A DNA stretch of 64,000 nt from Rarobacter faecitabidus (GCF_006716265.1 NZ_VFOS01000001.1:310001-374000); one strand, 5' to 3'. Numbered from the stretch's first letter, positions 26,845 through 36,891 are shown. Made by a program: numbers and translations. Notes: a model not told the origin generated them from the sequence alone.

Positions 26845-28065
26845 ATGAGCGCCACGCCCGCCCCCTCTGGGGCGACTGACCCGATAGCCTCAGCCGCCCG
26901 TGTGCTGCGCGGCGTGGCGGGGAGAACGCCGCTGGCTTATTCCCGCGCGCTAAGTGAATTGGTCGGCGTCCCGGTGTGGCTCAAGTGCGAGAATCTCCAG
27001 CGCACGGGCTCGTTCAAGATCCGCGGCGCGTACACGCGCATGGCCGGGCTTTCAGCGGACGAGCGCTCCCGCGGCGTCTTAGCGGCCAGCGCCGGCAATC
27101 ACGCGCAGGGTGTTGCCCTCGCCGCGGCGGAACTGGGCATCAGTGCCACGATCTACATGCCCACCGATGCGGCCCTGCCCAAGATCGCGGCCACGTCCGC
27201 CTACGGAGCCGAGGTCCGGCTCACGGGCGATTCGGTCGCGGACGCGCTCGCCGCAGCGGCTATCGAAGCCGACGAGACCGGCAAGGTGTTCATTCATCCG
27301 TTCGATCATCCCGATGTCGTGGCCGGGCAGGGCACCGTCGCGCTCGAGATCCTGGAACAGCTCCCGGGCGTGGCGACGATCGTCAGCCCCGTCGGCGGGG
27401 GCGGCTTGCTGGCCGGCATCGTGCAGGCGGTGACGACGCGCGGTCTGACCACCCGCGTGGTGGGGGTGCAGGCGGCGCAGTTCGCCTCGTGGCCGCCGTC
27501 CGTGGCGAGCGCCGCGCCGGTTACGGTCGAGGGTCGTTCGACGATGGCCGATGGAATCGCGGTCGCCCGGCCCGGGGATGTTCCGTTCGCCGTTGCGCAC
27601 GGTCGCGCCGATATCGTGACCGTCGAGGAGGAGGACATCTCCCGCGCACTGCTGCACCTGCTCGAACGATCAAAATTCGTCGTGGAGCCGGCCGGGGCCG
27701 TCGGAGTGGCCGCGCTGCTTGCCCGGCCCGAGCAGTTCGCGCGCGGGCCGGTGTGCGTGGTGCTATCGGGCGGAAACGTCGACCCAACCGTACTGCTGCG
27801 CGTCATCCGGCACGGTCTCGTCGCGGCCGGGCGCTACCTCAATCTCCGGGTGCGGCTCATCGACCGGCCGGGAGCCCTCGCCTCGCTGGTGGTGGAACTA
27901 GCGCGCGATGGCGGCAACGTGATGCACGTCGATCACGTCCGCACCGGCCCGGATCTGGCGATCGATGAGGTCGAGGTGATCTTCCAGGTGGAAACCAAAG
28001 GCCCCGAACACTGCCAGGAACTCCTGGCGAGTCTTCGGGGCCGCGGTTATCGAATCGTGGACTAG
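26845..28065 (+). CDS. ilvA: Threonine ammonia-lyase (threonine dehydratase)
   Basis: PLP enzyme deaminating threonine to 2-oxobutanoate, the first step to isoleucine, or catabolic. 406 residues. The PLP lysine is in [10 protein letters not shown], with [13 protein letters not shown], the phosphate-binding loop [10 protein letters not shown] and the C-terminal SGGN. The last ~75 residues form one ACT-like domain ([20 protein letters not shown]), as in the 400-residue actinobacterial and Clostridium-type enzymes rather than the 500-residue two-ACT form. ATG at 26845 overlaps the divergent msrA region; TAGTGT lies eight bases upstream. It ends 10 bases before the converging greA. Confidence 0.94.
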   Translation: MSATPAPSGATDPIASAARVLRGVAGRTPLAYSRALSELVGVPVWLKCENLQRTGSFKIRGAYTRMAGLSADERSRGVLAASAGNHAQGVALAAAELGISATIYMPTDAALPKIAATSAYGAEVRLTGDSVADALAAAAIEADETGKVFIHPFDHPDVVAGQGTVALEILEQLPGVATIVSPVGGGGLLAGIVQAVTTRGLTTRVVGVQAAQFASWPPSVASAAPVTVEGRSTMADGIAVARPGDVPFAVAHGRADIVTVEEEDISRALLHLLERSKFVVEPAGAVGVAALLARPEQFARGPVCVVLSGGNVDPTVLLRVIRHGLVAAGRYLNLRVRLIDRPGALASLVVELARDGGNVMHVDHVRTGPDLAIDEVEVIFQVETKGPEHCQELLASLRGRGYRIVD

Positions 28066-28075
28066 GCGCGTCTCC

Positions 28076-28558
28076 CTAGCCGGTGAACGGCTTCGCGTCC
28101 TTGATCTCCACGGGAATCTGGTTGCCGTTCGGGGCCGTGTATGTGGTCGATTCACCGACGCGCTTGCCGTCGATGGCTTCACCCAGCGGTGAGGTCGGCG
28201 AGAACACGCTGACGTCCGTGGTCTCGGAGATCTCGCGAGAGCCCAGCAGGAAGACCATTTCCTTGCCGTTTACGAGCGCGGTGACCAGCATTCCGGGCTC
28301 GACCACGCCGTCATCGGGCGGCGTTCCGACCTGTGCGGTGCGTAGCTTCTCGGCGAGTTCGCGAATGCGGGCTTCGTTCTTGCCCTGCTCCTCGCGCGCG
28401 GCGTGGTATCCGCCGTTCTCCTTCAGGTCCCCCTCGTCGCGTGCGGCAGCAATGCGGCGGGTGATCTCGTCGCGAATCGGACCTTTTAGGTTCTCCAGCT
28501 CGGCACTGAGTTTGTCGAATGCCTCTTGGGTCAGCCAAGTACCTGATGAGTTGGGCAC
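28076..28558 (-). CDS. greA: Transcription elongation factor GreA
   Basis: Rescues backtracked RNA polymerase by stimulating transcript cleavage. 160 residues. The N-terminal coiled coil (residues ~1-75) carries the acidic tip ARDEGDLKENGGYHAAREEQG, which reaches the polymerase active site. The C-terminal FKBP-like domain ends in SPLGEAIDGKRVGE. GTG start at 28558 with GGGAGG upstream. It follows the DUF4307 gene on the same strand by 98 bases, as Rv1081c-Rv1080c do in mycobacteria. Confidence 0.97.
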   Translation of the reverse strand: MPNSSGTWLTQEAFDKLSAELENLKGPIRDEITRRIAAARDEGDLKENGGYHAAREEQGKNEARIRELAEKLRTAQVGTPPDDGVVEPGMLVTALVNGKEMVFLLGSREISETTDVSVFSPTSPLGEAIDGKRVGESTTYTAPNGNQIPVEIKDAKPFTG

Positions 28559-28580
28559 GGCGGCCTCCCTTCGTTGTGCA

Positions 28581-28627
28581 TGTAGGCACCGGGGTGCCTA
28601 ACGTTTAGCCTGTAGGCGCCAGGGCGC
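28581..28627. repeat. Imperfect 17-bp direct repeats with palindromic cores upstream of greA
   Basis: TGTAGGCACCGGGGTGC (28581-28597) recurs as TGTAGGCGCCAGGGCGC (28611-28627), 30 bases apart. The first includes TAGGCACC-GG-GGTGCCTA, a perfect eight-base inverted repeat at 28583-28600. It could be an operator pair, a 5' leader structure of greA, or a terminator after DUF4307. Confidence 0.6.
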
Positions 28628-28656
28628 ATGAACTTGCCATCATACAACAGCGAGTC

Positions 28657-29052
28657 TCACTGCGAGAGGCAATACTTCACGACTGCGGTGACGGCCCTCT
28701 CGGTCGTAGGTATCGTCGTCGTGAACTGCTGCTTTTCGGCCGTCGCGGGGCCGAATTCGAGTTCCTGATAGCCCACCTGGAGGAAATTGTGCGATAGCGC
28801 CTCGGCAACGCAGGTGACCGCGGCGTTCTTTGGTTTCGTCAGGTTGAAGGTCAGTGAAACCGATTCCGAGCCGTTGATGGTGAAGGAGACCTCGTCCGCG
28901 GCGACCGATGAATTCTCGTTACCGAAGGCGAACCACGCCGCCACCCCGATCCCGATGGCGAGGATGATTCCCGCGATCAGCCGTTGCCGCGGGCCCAGCC
29001 AGCGCGTAGAGGCGGCCGCTTCGGCGTCCTCGACTTCGTTGAACTCGTGCAT
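28657..29052 (-). CDS. DUF4307 membrane-anchored protein
   Basis: 131 residues: a short acidic cytoplasmic start, one membrane helix (about 23-43, QRLIAGIILAIGIGVAAWFAFG), and an extracytoplasmic beta-rich domain with two cysteines (TCVAEAL and KYCLSQ) that could form a disulfide. This matches DUF4307 proteins such as Rv1081c, found beside mca and greA in actinobacteria; function is unknown. ATG at 29052 with AAAGGGTG upstream. It is divergent from mca. Confidence 0.85.
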   Translation of the reverse strand: MHEFNEVEDAEAAASTRWLGPRQRLIAGIILAIGIGVAAWFAFGNENSSVAADEVSFTINGSESVSLTFNLTKPKNAAVTCVAEALSHNFLQVGYQELEFGPATAEKQQFTTTIPTTERAVTAVVKYCLSQ

Positions 29053-29174
29053 CGCTCACCCTTTCGAGAATTGACGAGAATTGACTGGTCTTTTAAGTGT
29101 CCCACCCGACAAGAGGGCGAACGCGTCCCCGAGCCTGAGATAATCGAGGGAGTCAGAACCGCATGGAGGTAATG

Positions 29175-30212
29175 GTGGCGCCAGTTCGCAGAATCTTGGC
29201 CGTTCACGCCCATCCCGATGACGAATCGAGCAAGGGCGCCGCGACCACGGCTCGCTATGCGAGCGAGGGGGTGGACGTCCTGGTCGTGAGCTGCACGGGC
29301 GGCGAGCGAGGTGACGTGCTCAACCCCGCCTTCGCGCCGGTCGATGGCGGGCTCGAGGCCATGCGCGAGGTTCGTAGGCACGAGATGGCAGCGGCGGCCG
29401 CCGCGCTGGGGGTCGGCCACCGCTGGCTCGGCTTCGTCGACTCCGGTCTGCCGCAGGGTGATCCGTTGCCGCCGCTTCCGGTGGGTTCCTTCGCGGCGGG
29501 CGATCTGCGCGAGCAGACCGCCGCGCTCGTTCGCGTGATACGGGAGTTCCGGCCCCACGTGGTGACGACGTACGACCCAATGGGGGGATATCCGCACCCC
29601 GACCATATTCGCTCGCACCAGGTCGCGGTGGCCGCCTTCCTCCTGGCGGGCGACGCCGAGCAATTCGCGGACGCAGGGGAGCCCTGGGCTCCGCTTAAGC
29701 TCTACTACAACCACGACTTCTCGCTCGAACGCTCCAAGGTGCTCCACGAGGCGATGCTGGACGCCGGACTCGATTCGCCCTACGGCCCGTGGATCGAACT
29801 CCGGGAGGAGTGGGCCATCCACGAACGGCCGGTCACCACCCGCATCGCCGTCGAGGACCATTACGATGCACGCGATGGCGCATTGCTCGCGCACGCGAGT
29901 CAGATCGACCCGAACGGCTTCTTCTTCGCGGTGCCGCGCGAACTCGAATCGAGGATCTGGCCGTGGGAGGAGTACGAGCTCGCCGCGGCGCGGGTCCAGA
30001 TCACCTTGCCCGAGGTGGACCTGTTCGCCGGGATCGACGCGCTGGCCAGCGACGATGAGTTGCAGGAAGCGGCGCGAGGCCGGGATGTCAGCGTGGCAGG
30101 CTACGAAGAGCTGGGCGATCCGCTCTCGACACTGTTCGGGGCGGACGATCCGCTAGCCGCCGCGGCGAAAACCACCAGTGCGCTCGAATCCGATCAGAAC
30201 CAAGGAAAGTGA
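29175..30212 (+). CDS. mca: Mycothiol S-conjugate amidase Mca
   Basis: Zinc amidase that cleaves mycothiol-toxin adducts to release an exportable mercapturic acid and GlcN-inositol. 345 residues of the LmbE/PIG-L deacetylase fold. The metal-binding AHPDDE motif is near residue 11, with the companion histidine in GGYPHPDHIRSHQ, plus CTGGERGDVLNPA and the lengthier C-terminal part typical of Mca rather than MshB. GTG at 29175 is five bases after GGAGG; ATGs at 29163 and 29172 are too close to that SD. This indicates the organism makes mycothiol. Confidence 0.93.
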   Translation: MAPVRRILAVHAHPDDESSKGAATTARYASEGVDVLVVSCTGGERGDVLNPAFAPVDGGLEAMREVRRHEMAAAAAALGVGHRWLGFVDSGLPQGDPLPPLPVGSFAAGDLREQTAALVRVIREFRPHVVTTYDPMGGYPHPDHIRSHQVAVAAFLLAGDAEQFADAGEPWAPLKLYYNHDFSLERSKVLHEAMLDAGLDSPYGPWIELREEWAIHERPVTTRIAVEDHYDARDGALLAHASQIDPNGFFFAVPRELESRIWPWEEYELAAARVQITLPEVDLFAGIDALASDDELQEAARGRDVSVAGYEELGDPLSTLFGADDPLAAAAKTTSALESDQNQGK

Positions 30213-30217
30213 CCATC

Positions 30218-30562
30218 ATGCTGAACGAGATTACGGGGCGCCTGCTGGCCGCCTCCCAATCGCCTGCTCCCGTCCTGCGCGGAGAGCTCAAGGACTCGGA
30301 CATCGCTCCGGGTGTGGTGGGCTTCCTGGTCACGTTCGCCATCGTCTGCGCGGGCATCGTGCTGATGGTCTCGCTTTCCCGTCGCATTCGCCGCATCCAC
30401 CACGCCGACCACGCGAATCACACCACGAGCGCTACGTTCCTGCCGGATGGTTCGCTGGCGGCACCCCCGGGCGCTGCCGCGCCGTCGAGCATGGACGTCT
30501 CAGCCAGGCTGGAGCAGACACCGCCAGGGACCAGCGGGGCGCCCGGGGCAGGTCGCGGCTGA
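30218..30562 (+). CDS. Small single-span membrane protein next to mca
   Basis: 114 residues with one membrane helix (about 33-55, GVVGFLVTFAIVCAGIVLMVSL), a basic juxtamembrane RRIRRIHH segment and a Pro/Ala/Ser-rich tail. I see no catalytic motif. In mycobacteria a small membrane protein (Rv1083) follows mca, so this is probably its counterpart. ATG at 30218 has AAGGAAA upstream; GTG 30209, overlapping the mca stop, would add three residues. It lies five bases before the amidohydrolase. Confidence 0.78.
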   Translation: MLNEITGRLLAASQSPAPVLRGELKDSDIAPGVVGFLVTFAIVCAGIVLMVSLSRRIRRIHHADHANHTTSATFLPDGSLAAPPGAAAPSSMDVSARLEQTPPGTSGAPGAGRG

Positions 30563-30566
30563 CATC

Positions 30567-31373
30567 ATGCGATTCCTCGTCGCGCAGACCGCCGGTTCGG
30601 ACGTTCCCGCCGTAAATATCGCCGCGCTCGAGGACGCTGCGGTACGGGCCGGAACCGAGAAGGCCGACCTACTCGTCCTGCCCGAGTACGCCAGCGGATT
30701 CGACCCGGCTGGTGTTGGATCGGCGCAGGCGCAGCTCCTCGACGGCCCCTACGTGACGCGCATGCGCGAACTGTCGAGGCGGCACGCCGTCTGGATCGCC
30801 GCCGGGGTCGCGACCTGCCCCGACCTAGTCGGGGCGGCAGATGGCGCCCGCCCACGCAACACGATCGTCGTGACAGACCCGGCCGGAACGATCGCTGGCA
30901 CGTACGACAAGGTGCACCTCTACGACGCTTTCGGGGCGCGCGAATCGGACCGGCTCACGGCTGGCGATCCGGCTGCCACGCCCACGGTCATCTCGATCGC
31001 CGACGTTCGGGTGGGCATCATCACGTGCTACGACCTGCGTTTCCCCGAATCTGCCAGACGCGTGATCGATGCGGGCGGAGAAATCGTCCTCGTGCCGGCG
31101 GCATGGGCCAGCGGGCCGGGGAAACTCAGCCACTGGGAAACCCTGGCGCGGGCCCGGGCGATAGAGAACGTCGCCGTGGTGGCCGCCGTCGGCCTCGCGG
31201 GGCAGGCGGTGACGGGGAATTCACTCGTTGTCGCCCCAGATGGCGAGGTTCGTGCGCGGCTTGGCGACGAGCCCGGCTTCCTCGCGTATTCGGTGGCTGC
31301 GGACGAGATCCGCGCCGCGCGACTGCGCAATCCGTCGCTCGCCGCCCGCAAGTACCGGGTCGAACCGCTCTAG
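30567..31373 (+). CDS. Carbon-nitrogen hydrolase (nitrilase superfamily) amidase
   Basis: 268-residue cytoplasmic hydrolase with the catalytic triad visible as Glu40 (LVLPEYASG), Lys115 (TYDKVHLYDAFG) and Cys154 (IITCYDLRFPE). The pattern is close to the Nit/omega-amidase-like branch, which hydrolyses small amides such as deaminated glutathione or alpha-ketoglutaramate. In a mycothiol organism the physiological substrate is unknown. ATG at 30567 lies five bases after the previous stop, so mca, the membrane protein and this gene probably form one transcript. No clear SD is visible; coupling is likely. Confidence 0.9.
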   Translation: MRFLVAQTAGSDVPAVNIAALEDAAVRAGTEKADLLVLPEYASGFDPAGVGSAQAQLLDGPYVTRMRELSRRHAVWIAAGVATCPDLVGAADGARPRNTIVVTDPAGTIAGTYDKVHLYDAFGARESDRLTAGDPAATPTVISIADVRVGIITCYDLRFPESARRVIDAGGEIVLVPAAWASGPGKLSHWETLARARAIENVAVVAAVGLAGQAVTGNSLVVAPDGEVRARLGDEPGFLAYSVAADEIRAARLRNPSLAARKYRVEPL

Positions 31374-31491
31374 CTGGATTTTCCCGTCGGGCTGACGCGT
31401 CGGATGCCCGGGTTTCGTGCGTTTGCGCCCGTTCAAGCGCCCGCACGCGAACAACGAGCCCGCCAACGATTTCGGCGGAAGTTGGGCGGCC

Positions 31492-32178
31492 CTAGCGCAG
31501 CGCCACGGCCGCGATCATGATGGCCGTGGCGTGGCACGCGAACGCGATGAGCGTGAACAGGTGGAATATCTCGTGGAAGCCGAACCAGCGCGGCAGGGGA
31601 TTCGGCCGCTTCAGCCCGTAGACGACCGCGCCGAGCGTATAGGCGAGGCCGCCCGCGATGATCAGCCACACGACCGCCTCACCGCCCCCGCGCGCGAAGG
31701 CCGGTAGGTAGATGACGGCAACCCAACCCAGTGCGATGTAGATCGGGACGTAGAGCCAGCGTGGGGCGCCGATCCACAGCACGCGGGCGAGCAAGCCGAT
31801 CAGGGCACCGGACCAGATCACCGACAGCAGGATGATCATTGGCTTGCGATCCAGGAGCAGGACGGCGAGCGGGGTGTAGGTGCCGGCGATCAGCAGGAAG
31901 ATGTTCGAATGATCGAGTCGGCGCAGGACGGCCTTGGTGCGCACCGACCAGTGGCCCAGGTGGTACGTCGCCGAAGTGCTGAACAGCATGACGGAGGTGA
32001 GCGCGAAGATGGCGCTCGCGACCTTTCCGGCGATGGTGGGCGTGAGGCAAATCAGCACGATGCCGACGACGAGCGCCAGCGGCGCGGCGGCGGCATGCAG
32101 CCAGCCGCGCAATCGCGGTTTGATCGGTTGGGGATCGATCGTCGTCACCACGGGTAGCTCCAAAGTCGCTGATCTCAC
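31492..32178 (-). CDS. Hemolysin III/TrhA (PAQR-like) membrane protein
   Basis: 228-residue membrane protein with seven helices. Family signatures are the STSATYHLGHW motif, LDHSNIFLLIAGTYTP and the C-terminal FGFHEIFHLFTLIAFACHATAI. These conserved His and Asp residues form the putative metal site of PAQR-like proteins. Relatives influence membrane fluidity; haemolysis is not implied. GTG at 32178 has TAGGTT six bases upstream and no SD, so a leaderless mRNA is likely. It is divergent from the prenyl transferase gene, as Rv1085c and Rv1086 are in mycobacteria. Confidence 0.92.
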   Translation of the reverse strand: MRSATLELPVVTTIDPQPIKPRLRGWLHAAAAPLALVVGIVLICLTPTIAGKVASAIFALTSVMLFSTSATYHLGHWSVRTKAVLRRLDHSNIFLLIAGTYTPLAVLLLDRKPMIILLSVIWSGALIGLLARVLWIGAPRWLYVPIYIALGWVAVIYLPAFARGGGEAVVWLIIAGGLAYTLGAVVYGLKRPNPLPRWFGFHEIFHLFTLIAFACHATAIMIAAVALR

Positions 32179-32184
32179 GGACCT

Positions 32185-32215
32185 AACCTACGGTACCGTA
32201 ACTTACGGTACGTTT
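32185..32215. promoter_or_regulatory. Operator-like palindromes in the trhA/prenyl transferase promoter region
   Basis: TACGGTACCGTA at 32189-32200 is a perfect 12-base palindrome, and TTACGGTACGTTT at 32203-32215 repeats its core. The first starts next to the inferred minus-strand -10 hexamer of trhA (TAGGTT, complement of 32185-32190). This is the place and shape of a TetR-type dimer operator; no regulator gene is adjacent. Confidence 0.5.
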
Positions 32216-32229
32216 CACGGCGGCTCGGG

Positions 32230-32235
32230 TAACCT
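32230..32235 (+). promoter_or_regulatory. -10 element of a leaderless prenyl transferase transcript
   Basis: TAACCT, seven bases, then GTG at 32243; no SD is present. Confidence 0.45.
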
Positions 32236-32242
32236 GGTCCCC

Positions 32243-33073
32243 GTGAGTTCAGCAGATAGCGAGCGCGGCCGGACGGTGCCGCGGTCGCAGCGCATGGTGA
32301 GGCAGATCGGGCGCTTGCCCAGCCCGCTGTACCGCGCCTACGAGCGCAGGCTGCTCGGGACGCTGTCCACCAGTCGGATGCCTCGTCACGTCGGCGTCAT
32401 TCTCGACGGCAACCGCCGCTGGGCGCGCGCGTTCGGCGAGCCGGCGATGACCGGACACCGCAGGGGCGCCGACAAGATCGCGGAGTTCCTGTCGTGGTGC
32501 GAGGAACTCGACATCGAGCTCGCAACGCTGTGGATGCTGTCCACGGACAACCTCAGCCGCTCGAGCGATGAGCTCACGGACCTCCTCGTGATCATCGAGG
32601 AGACCATCCGCGACCTCGCCGAGGTCGGTCGATGGCGGCTGCGTGTCGTGGGCCGGCTCGAGCTCCTGCCCGAATCGGTTGCGGCCGCCCTGCGCGAGGC
32701 GCAGCGGGCCACGGCGGGAATCACGGACGGACTGCAGGTCAACGTCGCTGTCGGCTACGGCGGACGCCACGAGATTGCCGATGCCGTGCGCGCCGCGCTT
32801 CGCGAGCGCCTGGCGAACGGCGAGGACCTTGCCTCTGTTGCGGAATGCCTCGATGTCGAGGACATCGCCGCGCACCTATACACTCGTGGCCAGCCCGATC
32901 CGGATCTCGTCATCCGGACCTCGGGGGAGCAGCGGCTCAGCGGCTTTCTCATGTGGCAGTCTGCCCACTCGGAATTCTATTTCTGTGAGGCATACTGGCC
33001 GGAATTCCGCCGCGTGGACTTCCTCAGGGCACTGAGGTCCTATTCCGAGCGGGAACGCCGTCTGGGAAGGTAG
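32243..33073 (+). CDS. cis-Prenyl transferase (UppS/short-chain Z-isoprenyl diphosphate synthase family)
   Basis: Condenses isopentenyl diphosphate onto an allylic diphosphate in the cis configuration, making the polyprenyl carrier lipid or its Z-farnesyl precursor. 276 residues. Catalytic Asp55 is in GVILDGNRRWAR, with GHRRGADKIAEF, TLWMLSTDNLSRS, VAVGYGGRHEIADA and the C-terminal PDLVIRTSGEQRLSGFLMWQSAHSEFYF. The position next to TrhA corresponds to mycobacterial Rv1086, a Z-farnesyl diphosphate synthase, but product length cannot be fixed from sequence. GTG 32243 is chosen because it follows a TAACCT -10 hexamer. Confidence 0.93.
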   Translation: MSSADSERGRTVPRSQRMVRQIGRLPSPLYRAYERRLLGTLSTSRMPRHVGVILDGNRRWARAFGEPAMTGHRRGADKIAEFLSWCEELDIELATLWMLSTDNLSRSSDELTDLLVIIEETIRDLAEVGRWRLRVVGRLELLPESVAAALREAQRATAGITDGLQVNVAVGYGGRHEIADAVRAALRERLANGEDLASVAECLDVEDIAAHLYTRGQPDPDLVIRTSGEQRLSGFLMWQSAHSEFYFCEAYWPEFRRVDFLRALRSYSERERRLGR

Positions 33074-33098
33074 TGCTCTGAGGTAGTAGCGTGGGACT

Positions 33099-33110
33099 GA
33101 CAACGTTGTA
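33099..33110. promoter_or_regulatory. Palindrome ACAACGTTGT upstream of the isomerase-kinase pair
   Basis: A ten-base perfect palindrome at 33100-33109 with a central CG, inside TGACAACGTTGTAG. It lies 62 bases before the isomerase start, so it is an operator candidate for a LacI-type or similar sugar regulator. Confidence 0.3.
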
Positions 33111-33171
33111 GGTGATCGTCCGGCGTCGGTGCCAGGCACGAAGATCACAATCCAGATAGAGGTAACAATCG

Positions 33172-34398
33172 ATGCAACCGTGGTACGACCTTGCCAGCCA
33201 CCGTCAATGGCTGCAGGGGGAGACGGTCAATCTTCTCGACTTCGGACGTAACGTCGTTCACCCCGATGGTGGCGCCGGGGTTCTCGATGACAATGGTCAG
33301 CCGATTCTGGACCAGCCGGTGTACACCTGGATCAGTTGCCGCATGGTTCACGTGTACTCGATTGGCGCGTTGCTCGGCCTGCCCGGTTCGAAGCCCGTGG
33401 CGCAGAACGTCCTCGACGGGCTGTCGACGCGTCTGCGGGACGCCGATGGCGGCGGGTGGTTCTCGTCCATCGGCGCCGATGGGCCAGAGGCCGACAAGTC
33501 CGCCTACGCCCACGCGTTCGTCCTGCTGGCGGGAACCTCCGCCACGCGCGCAGGACTCGAAGGGGGGCGCGAACTCCTCGACGATGCCATCGCGGTCTTC
33601 GAAAAGTACTTCTGGGACGAGCAGGCCGGCAAGCTCGTCGACACCTGGAACACCGACTTCTCCGAGCTCGACCCCTACCGCGGCATAAACGCCAATATGC
33701 ACGGCGTCGAGGCGATGCTGGCGGTTGCCGACGTCACCGAAGACCCGATCTGGCTACTGCGCGCGCAGCGCGTTGTCGACTTCGTGATCGACCAGGCCAA
33801 GGGCCACGATTGGCAGATTCCGGAGCACTATGATGCGACCTGGGTCCCGCTTCTCGACTACAACGATGACCGCCGCGACGATCAGTTCAAGCCGTACGGC
33901 GTGACCATCGGCCACTCGCTCGAGTGGGCTCGGCTGATCCTGCACCTGGAGGCATCGCTCGACAAGCTCGGTCTGCCGCACGGCGACTTCCTGGACGCTT
34001 CCCGCAGCCTCTTCCGGGCGGCCGTTGACAAGGGATGGCACGTGGACGGGGAACCCGGGTTCGTCTACACGACCGACTGGGAGGGCGTCCCCGTGGTCCG
34101 CGGCCGCATGCACTGGGTCGCCGCCGAGGGCGTCGGTGCGGCCGCTGCGCTGTGGCACCGCACGCACGAGGACGAGTACGCCGAGGTGTACGCCGCGTGG
34201 TGGGACTACATCGATGTCCACCTGATCGACCACGAGCGCGGATCCTGGTTCCACGAACTCGACGTTGAAAACGTTCCGGCGGCGATCGTCTGGCCCGGCA
34301 AGCCCGACCTGTATCACGCGGTGCAGGCGACGCTGATCCCGCGCCTGCCCCTGACGCCGTCGCTCGCCAGCGCGATTGCCGAGGGACTGATCAAATGA
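33172..34398 (+). CDS. AGE-family sugar isomerase (mannose isomerase/YihS-like)
   Basis: 408-residue (alpha/alpha)6-barrel enzyme of the N-acylglucosamine 2-epimerase family. It is closest in look to YihS and mannose isomerases that interconvert mannose (or sulfoquinovose) with the ketose. Landmarks are RMVHVYSIGALLG, the His in NMHGVEAML, the catalytic-type YGVTIGHSLEWARLIL and RMHWVAAEGVGAA. ATG at 33172 follows AGAGGTAACAATCG. Its stop overlaps the kinase start by four bases (ATGA), so the two act in one pathway: aldose to ketose by this enzyme, then phosphorylation. No sulfoquinovose genes are near, so mannose or a related hexose is my preferred substrate, by inference. Confidence 0.85.
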   Translation: MQPWYDLASHRQWLQGETVNLLDFGRNVVHPDGGAGVLDDNGQPILDQPVYTWISCRMVHVYSIGALLGLPGSKPVAQNVLDGLSTRLRDADGGGWFSSIGADGPEADKSAYAHAFVLLAGTSATRAGLEGGRELLDDAIAVFEKYFWDEQAGKLVDTWNTDFSELDPYRGINANMHGVEAMLAVADVTEDPIWLLRAQRVVDFVIDQAKGHDWQIPEHYDATWVPLLDYNDDRRDDQFKPYGVTIGHSLEWARLILHLEASLDKLGLPHGDFLDASRSLFRAAVDKGWHVDGEPGFVYTTDWEGVPVVRGRMHWVAAEGVGAAAALWHRTHEDEYAEVYAAWWDYIDVHLIDHERGSWFHELDVENVPAAIVWPGKPDLYHAVQATLIPRLPLTPSLASAIAEGLIK

Positions 34399-35315
34399 GC
34401 AACGACGGTCTGCTGATCATCGGCGAGGCACTCATCGACGTGGTGCATCGCCTCGACGGTTCCGTGGACGAGGTTCCCGGCGGCTCTCCCGCGAACGTCG
34501 CCATCACCCTGGGACGGCTCGGCCGCACCCCGCACCTGCTGACCTGGGTCGGTGACGATGCCGCTGGCCAGCGGATTGCGCAGTGGCTGCGAGCGTCCGG
34601 CGTCGTGGTCGAGCCGAGTTCGTTCGGGTCCGACCACACGTCGACCGCGACGGCCGTGCTCGGGGAGGACGGCGGGGCCCGGTACATCTTCGACATCGAC
34701 TGGAACATCCCGGCGGATGTCGATCTGTCCGGCATCGGACACGTGCACGTCGGGTCGATCGGGGCGGTGCTGGAGCCCGCCGCCGGTCCGCTCTATGACC
34801 TGCTTTCGGCGCTCAAGGTTGCGGGCGCGACCATCTCCTACGACCCGAACGCGCGACCCGCGATCATGGAGGCGCCCGAGATTACGGCCCGCAAGTTCGC
34901 GCGGCTCGTCGCCATCAGCGACGTCGTAAAGGTGTCCGACGAGGATCTCGAGTGGGTCGCCCCCGGCGAATCCTACGAGGACGTTGCGCGACGCTGGGCG
35001 GCTTCCGGCCCCGGACTCGTCATCGTCACTCGCGGCGGCTCCGGCGCGCTGGCATTCACCGAGGAGGCGAACTTCGAGGTCGATGGCGTGAGCGTCGAGG
35101 TGGTCGACACGGTGGGGGCCGGCGACACCTTCATGGGCGCGCTGATCGACGGTCTGCTGAGCGCCGGCGCGCTGGGCTACGGCCACCAGGGTGCGGTCAA
35201 GACGATCGATCACGAGGCGCTCGTGGCGGTGCTGAATCGCTGCGCCAGGGCAGCCGCGGTGACGGTCTCGCGCCCGGGGGCGGACCCGCCCACGCTGGCC
35301 GAGTTGGACGGCTGA
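34395..35315 (+). CDS. PfkB-family carbohydrate kinase (fructokinase-like)
   Basis: 306-residue ribokinase-fold kinase. The N-terminal sugar-binding signature is EVPGGSPANVAITLGRLG, and the C-terminal ATP/catalytic signature is DTVGAGDTFMGALIDGL with the base Asp. The organisation is typical of fructokinases, but sugar specificity is not certain. It is coupled by ATGA overlap to the AGE-family isomerase; mannose to fructose to fructose 6-phosphate is the simplest reading. The pair sits between the prenyl transferase and cystathionine beta-synthase, where mycobacteria have no such genes. Confidence 0.9.
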   Translation: MSNDGLLIIGEALIDVVHRLDGSVDEVPGGSPANVAITLGRLGRTPHLLTWVGDDAAGQRIAQWLRASGVVVEPSSFGSDHTSTATAVLGEDGGARYIFDIDWNIPADVDLSGIGHVHVGSIGAVLEPAAGPLYDLLSALKVAGATISYDPNARPAIMEAPEITARKFARLVAISDVVKVSDEDLEWVAPGESYEDVARRWAASGPGLVIVTRGGSGALAFTEEANFEVDGVSVEVVDTVGAGDTFMGALIDGLLSAGALGYGHQGAVKTIDHEALVAVLNRCARAAAVTVSRPGADPPTLAELDG

Positions 35316-35439
35316 CCACCTCGCCCGATCCCGCTCCATCGGCTGCGGCTAAGTCCGGAACGCTCGGGCGGTTGTTCCGGGCCGACTCGGCGAGCGCGTC
35401 CGCTCCGTGGCACTTTCGATTTTCTTGCGAGGGAGTCGG

Positions 35440-35445
35440 TACGGT
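35440..35445 (+). promoter_or_regulatory. -10 element of a leaderless cbs transcript
   Basis: TACGGT, six bases (GGAGGA), then ATG at 35452. GGAGG is only one base from the ATG, too close to act as an SD. Confidence 0.45.
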
Positions 35446-35451
35446 GGAGGA

Positions 35452-36858
<1,407 letters not shown>

Positions 36859-36891
36859 ACGTAGTTGAGGGTAATGAGGGAGCGGGACAAG

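Noticed and set aside
31492-32178. Haemolysin/virulence factor
   Set aside because: The family name is historical; the sequence is a PAQR-like membrane protein found in harmless bacteria.
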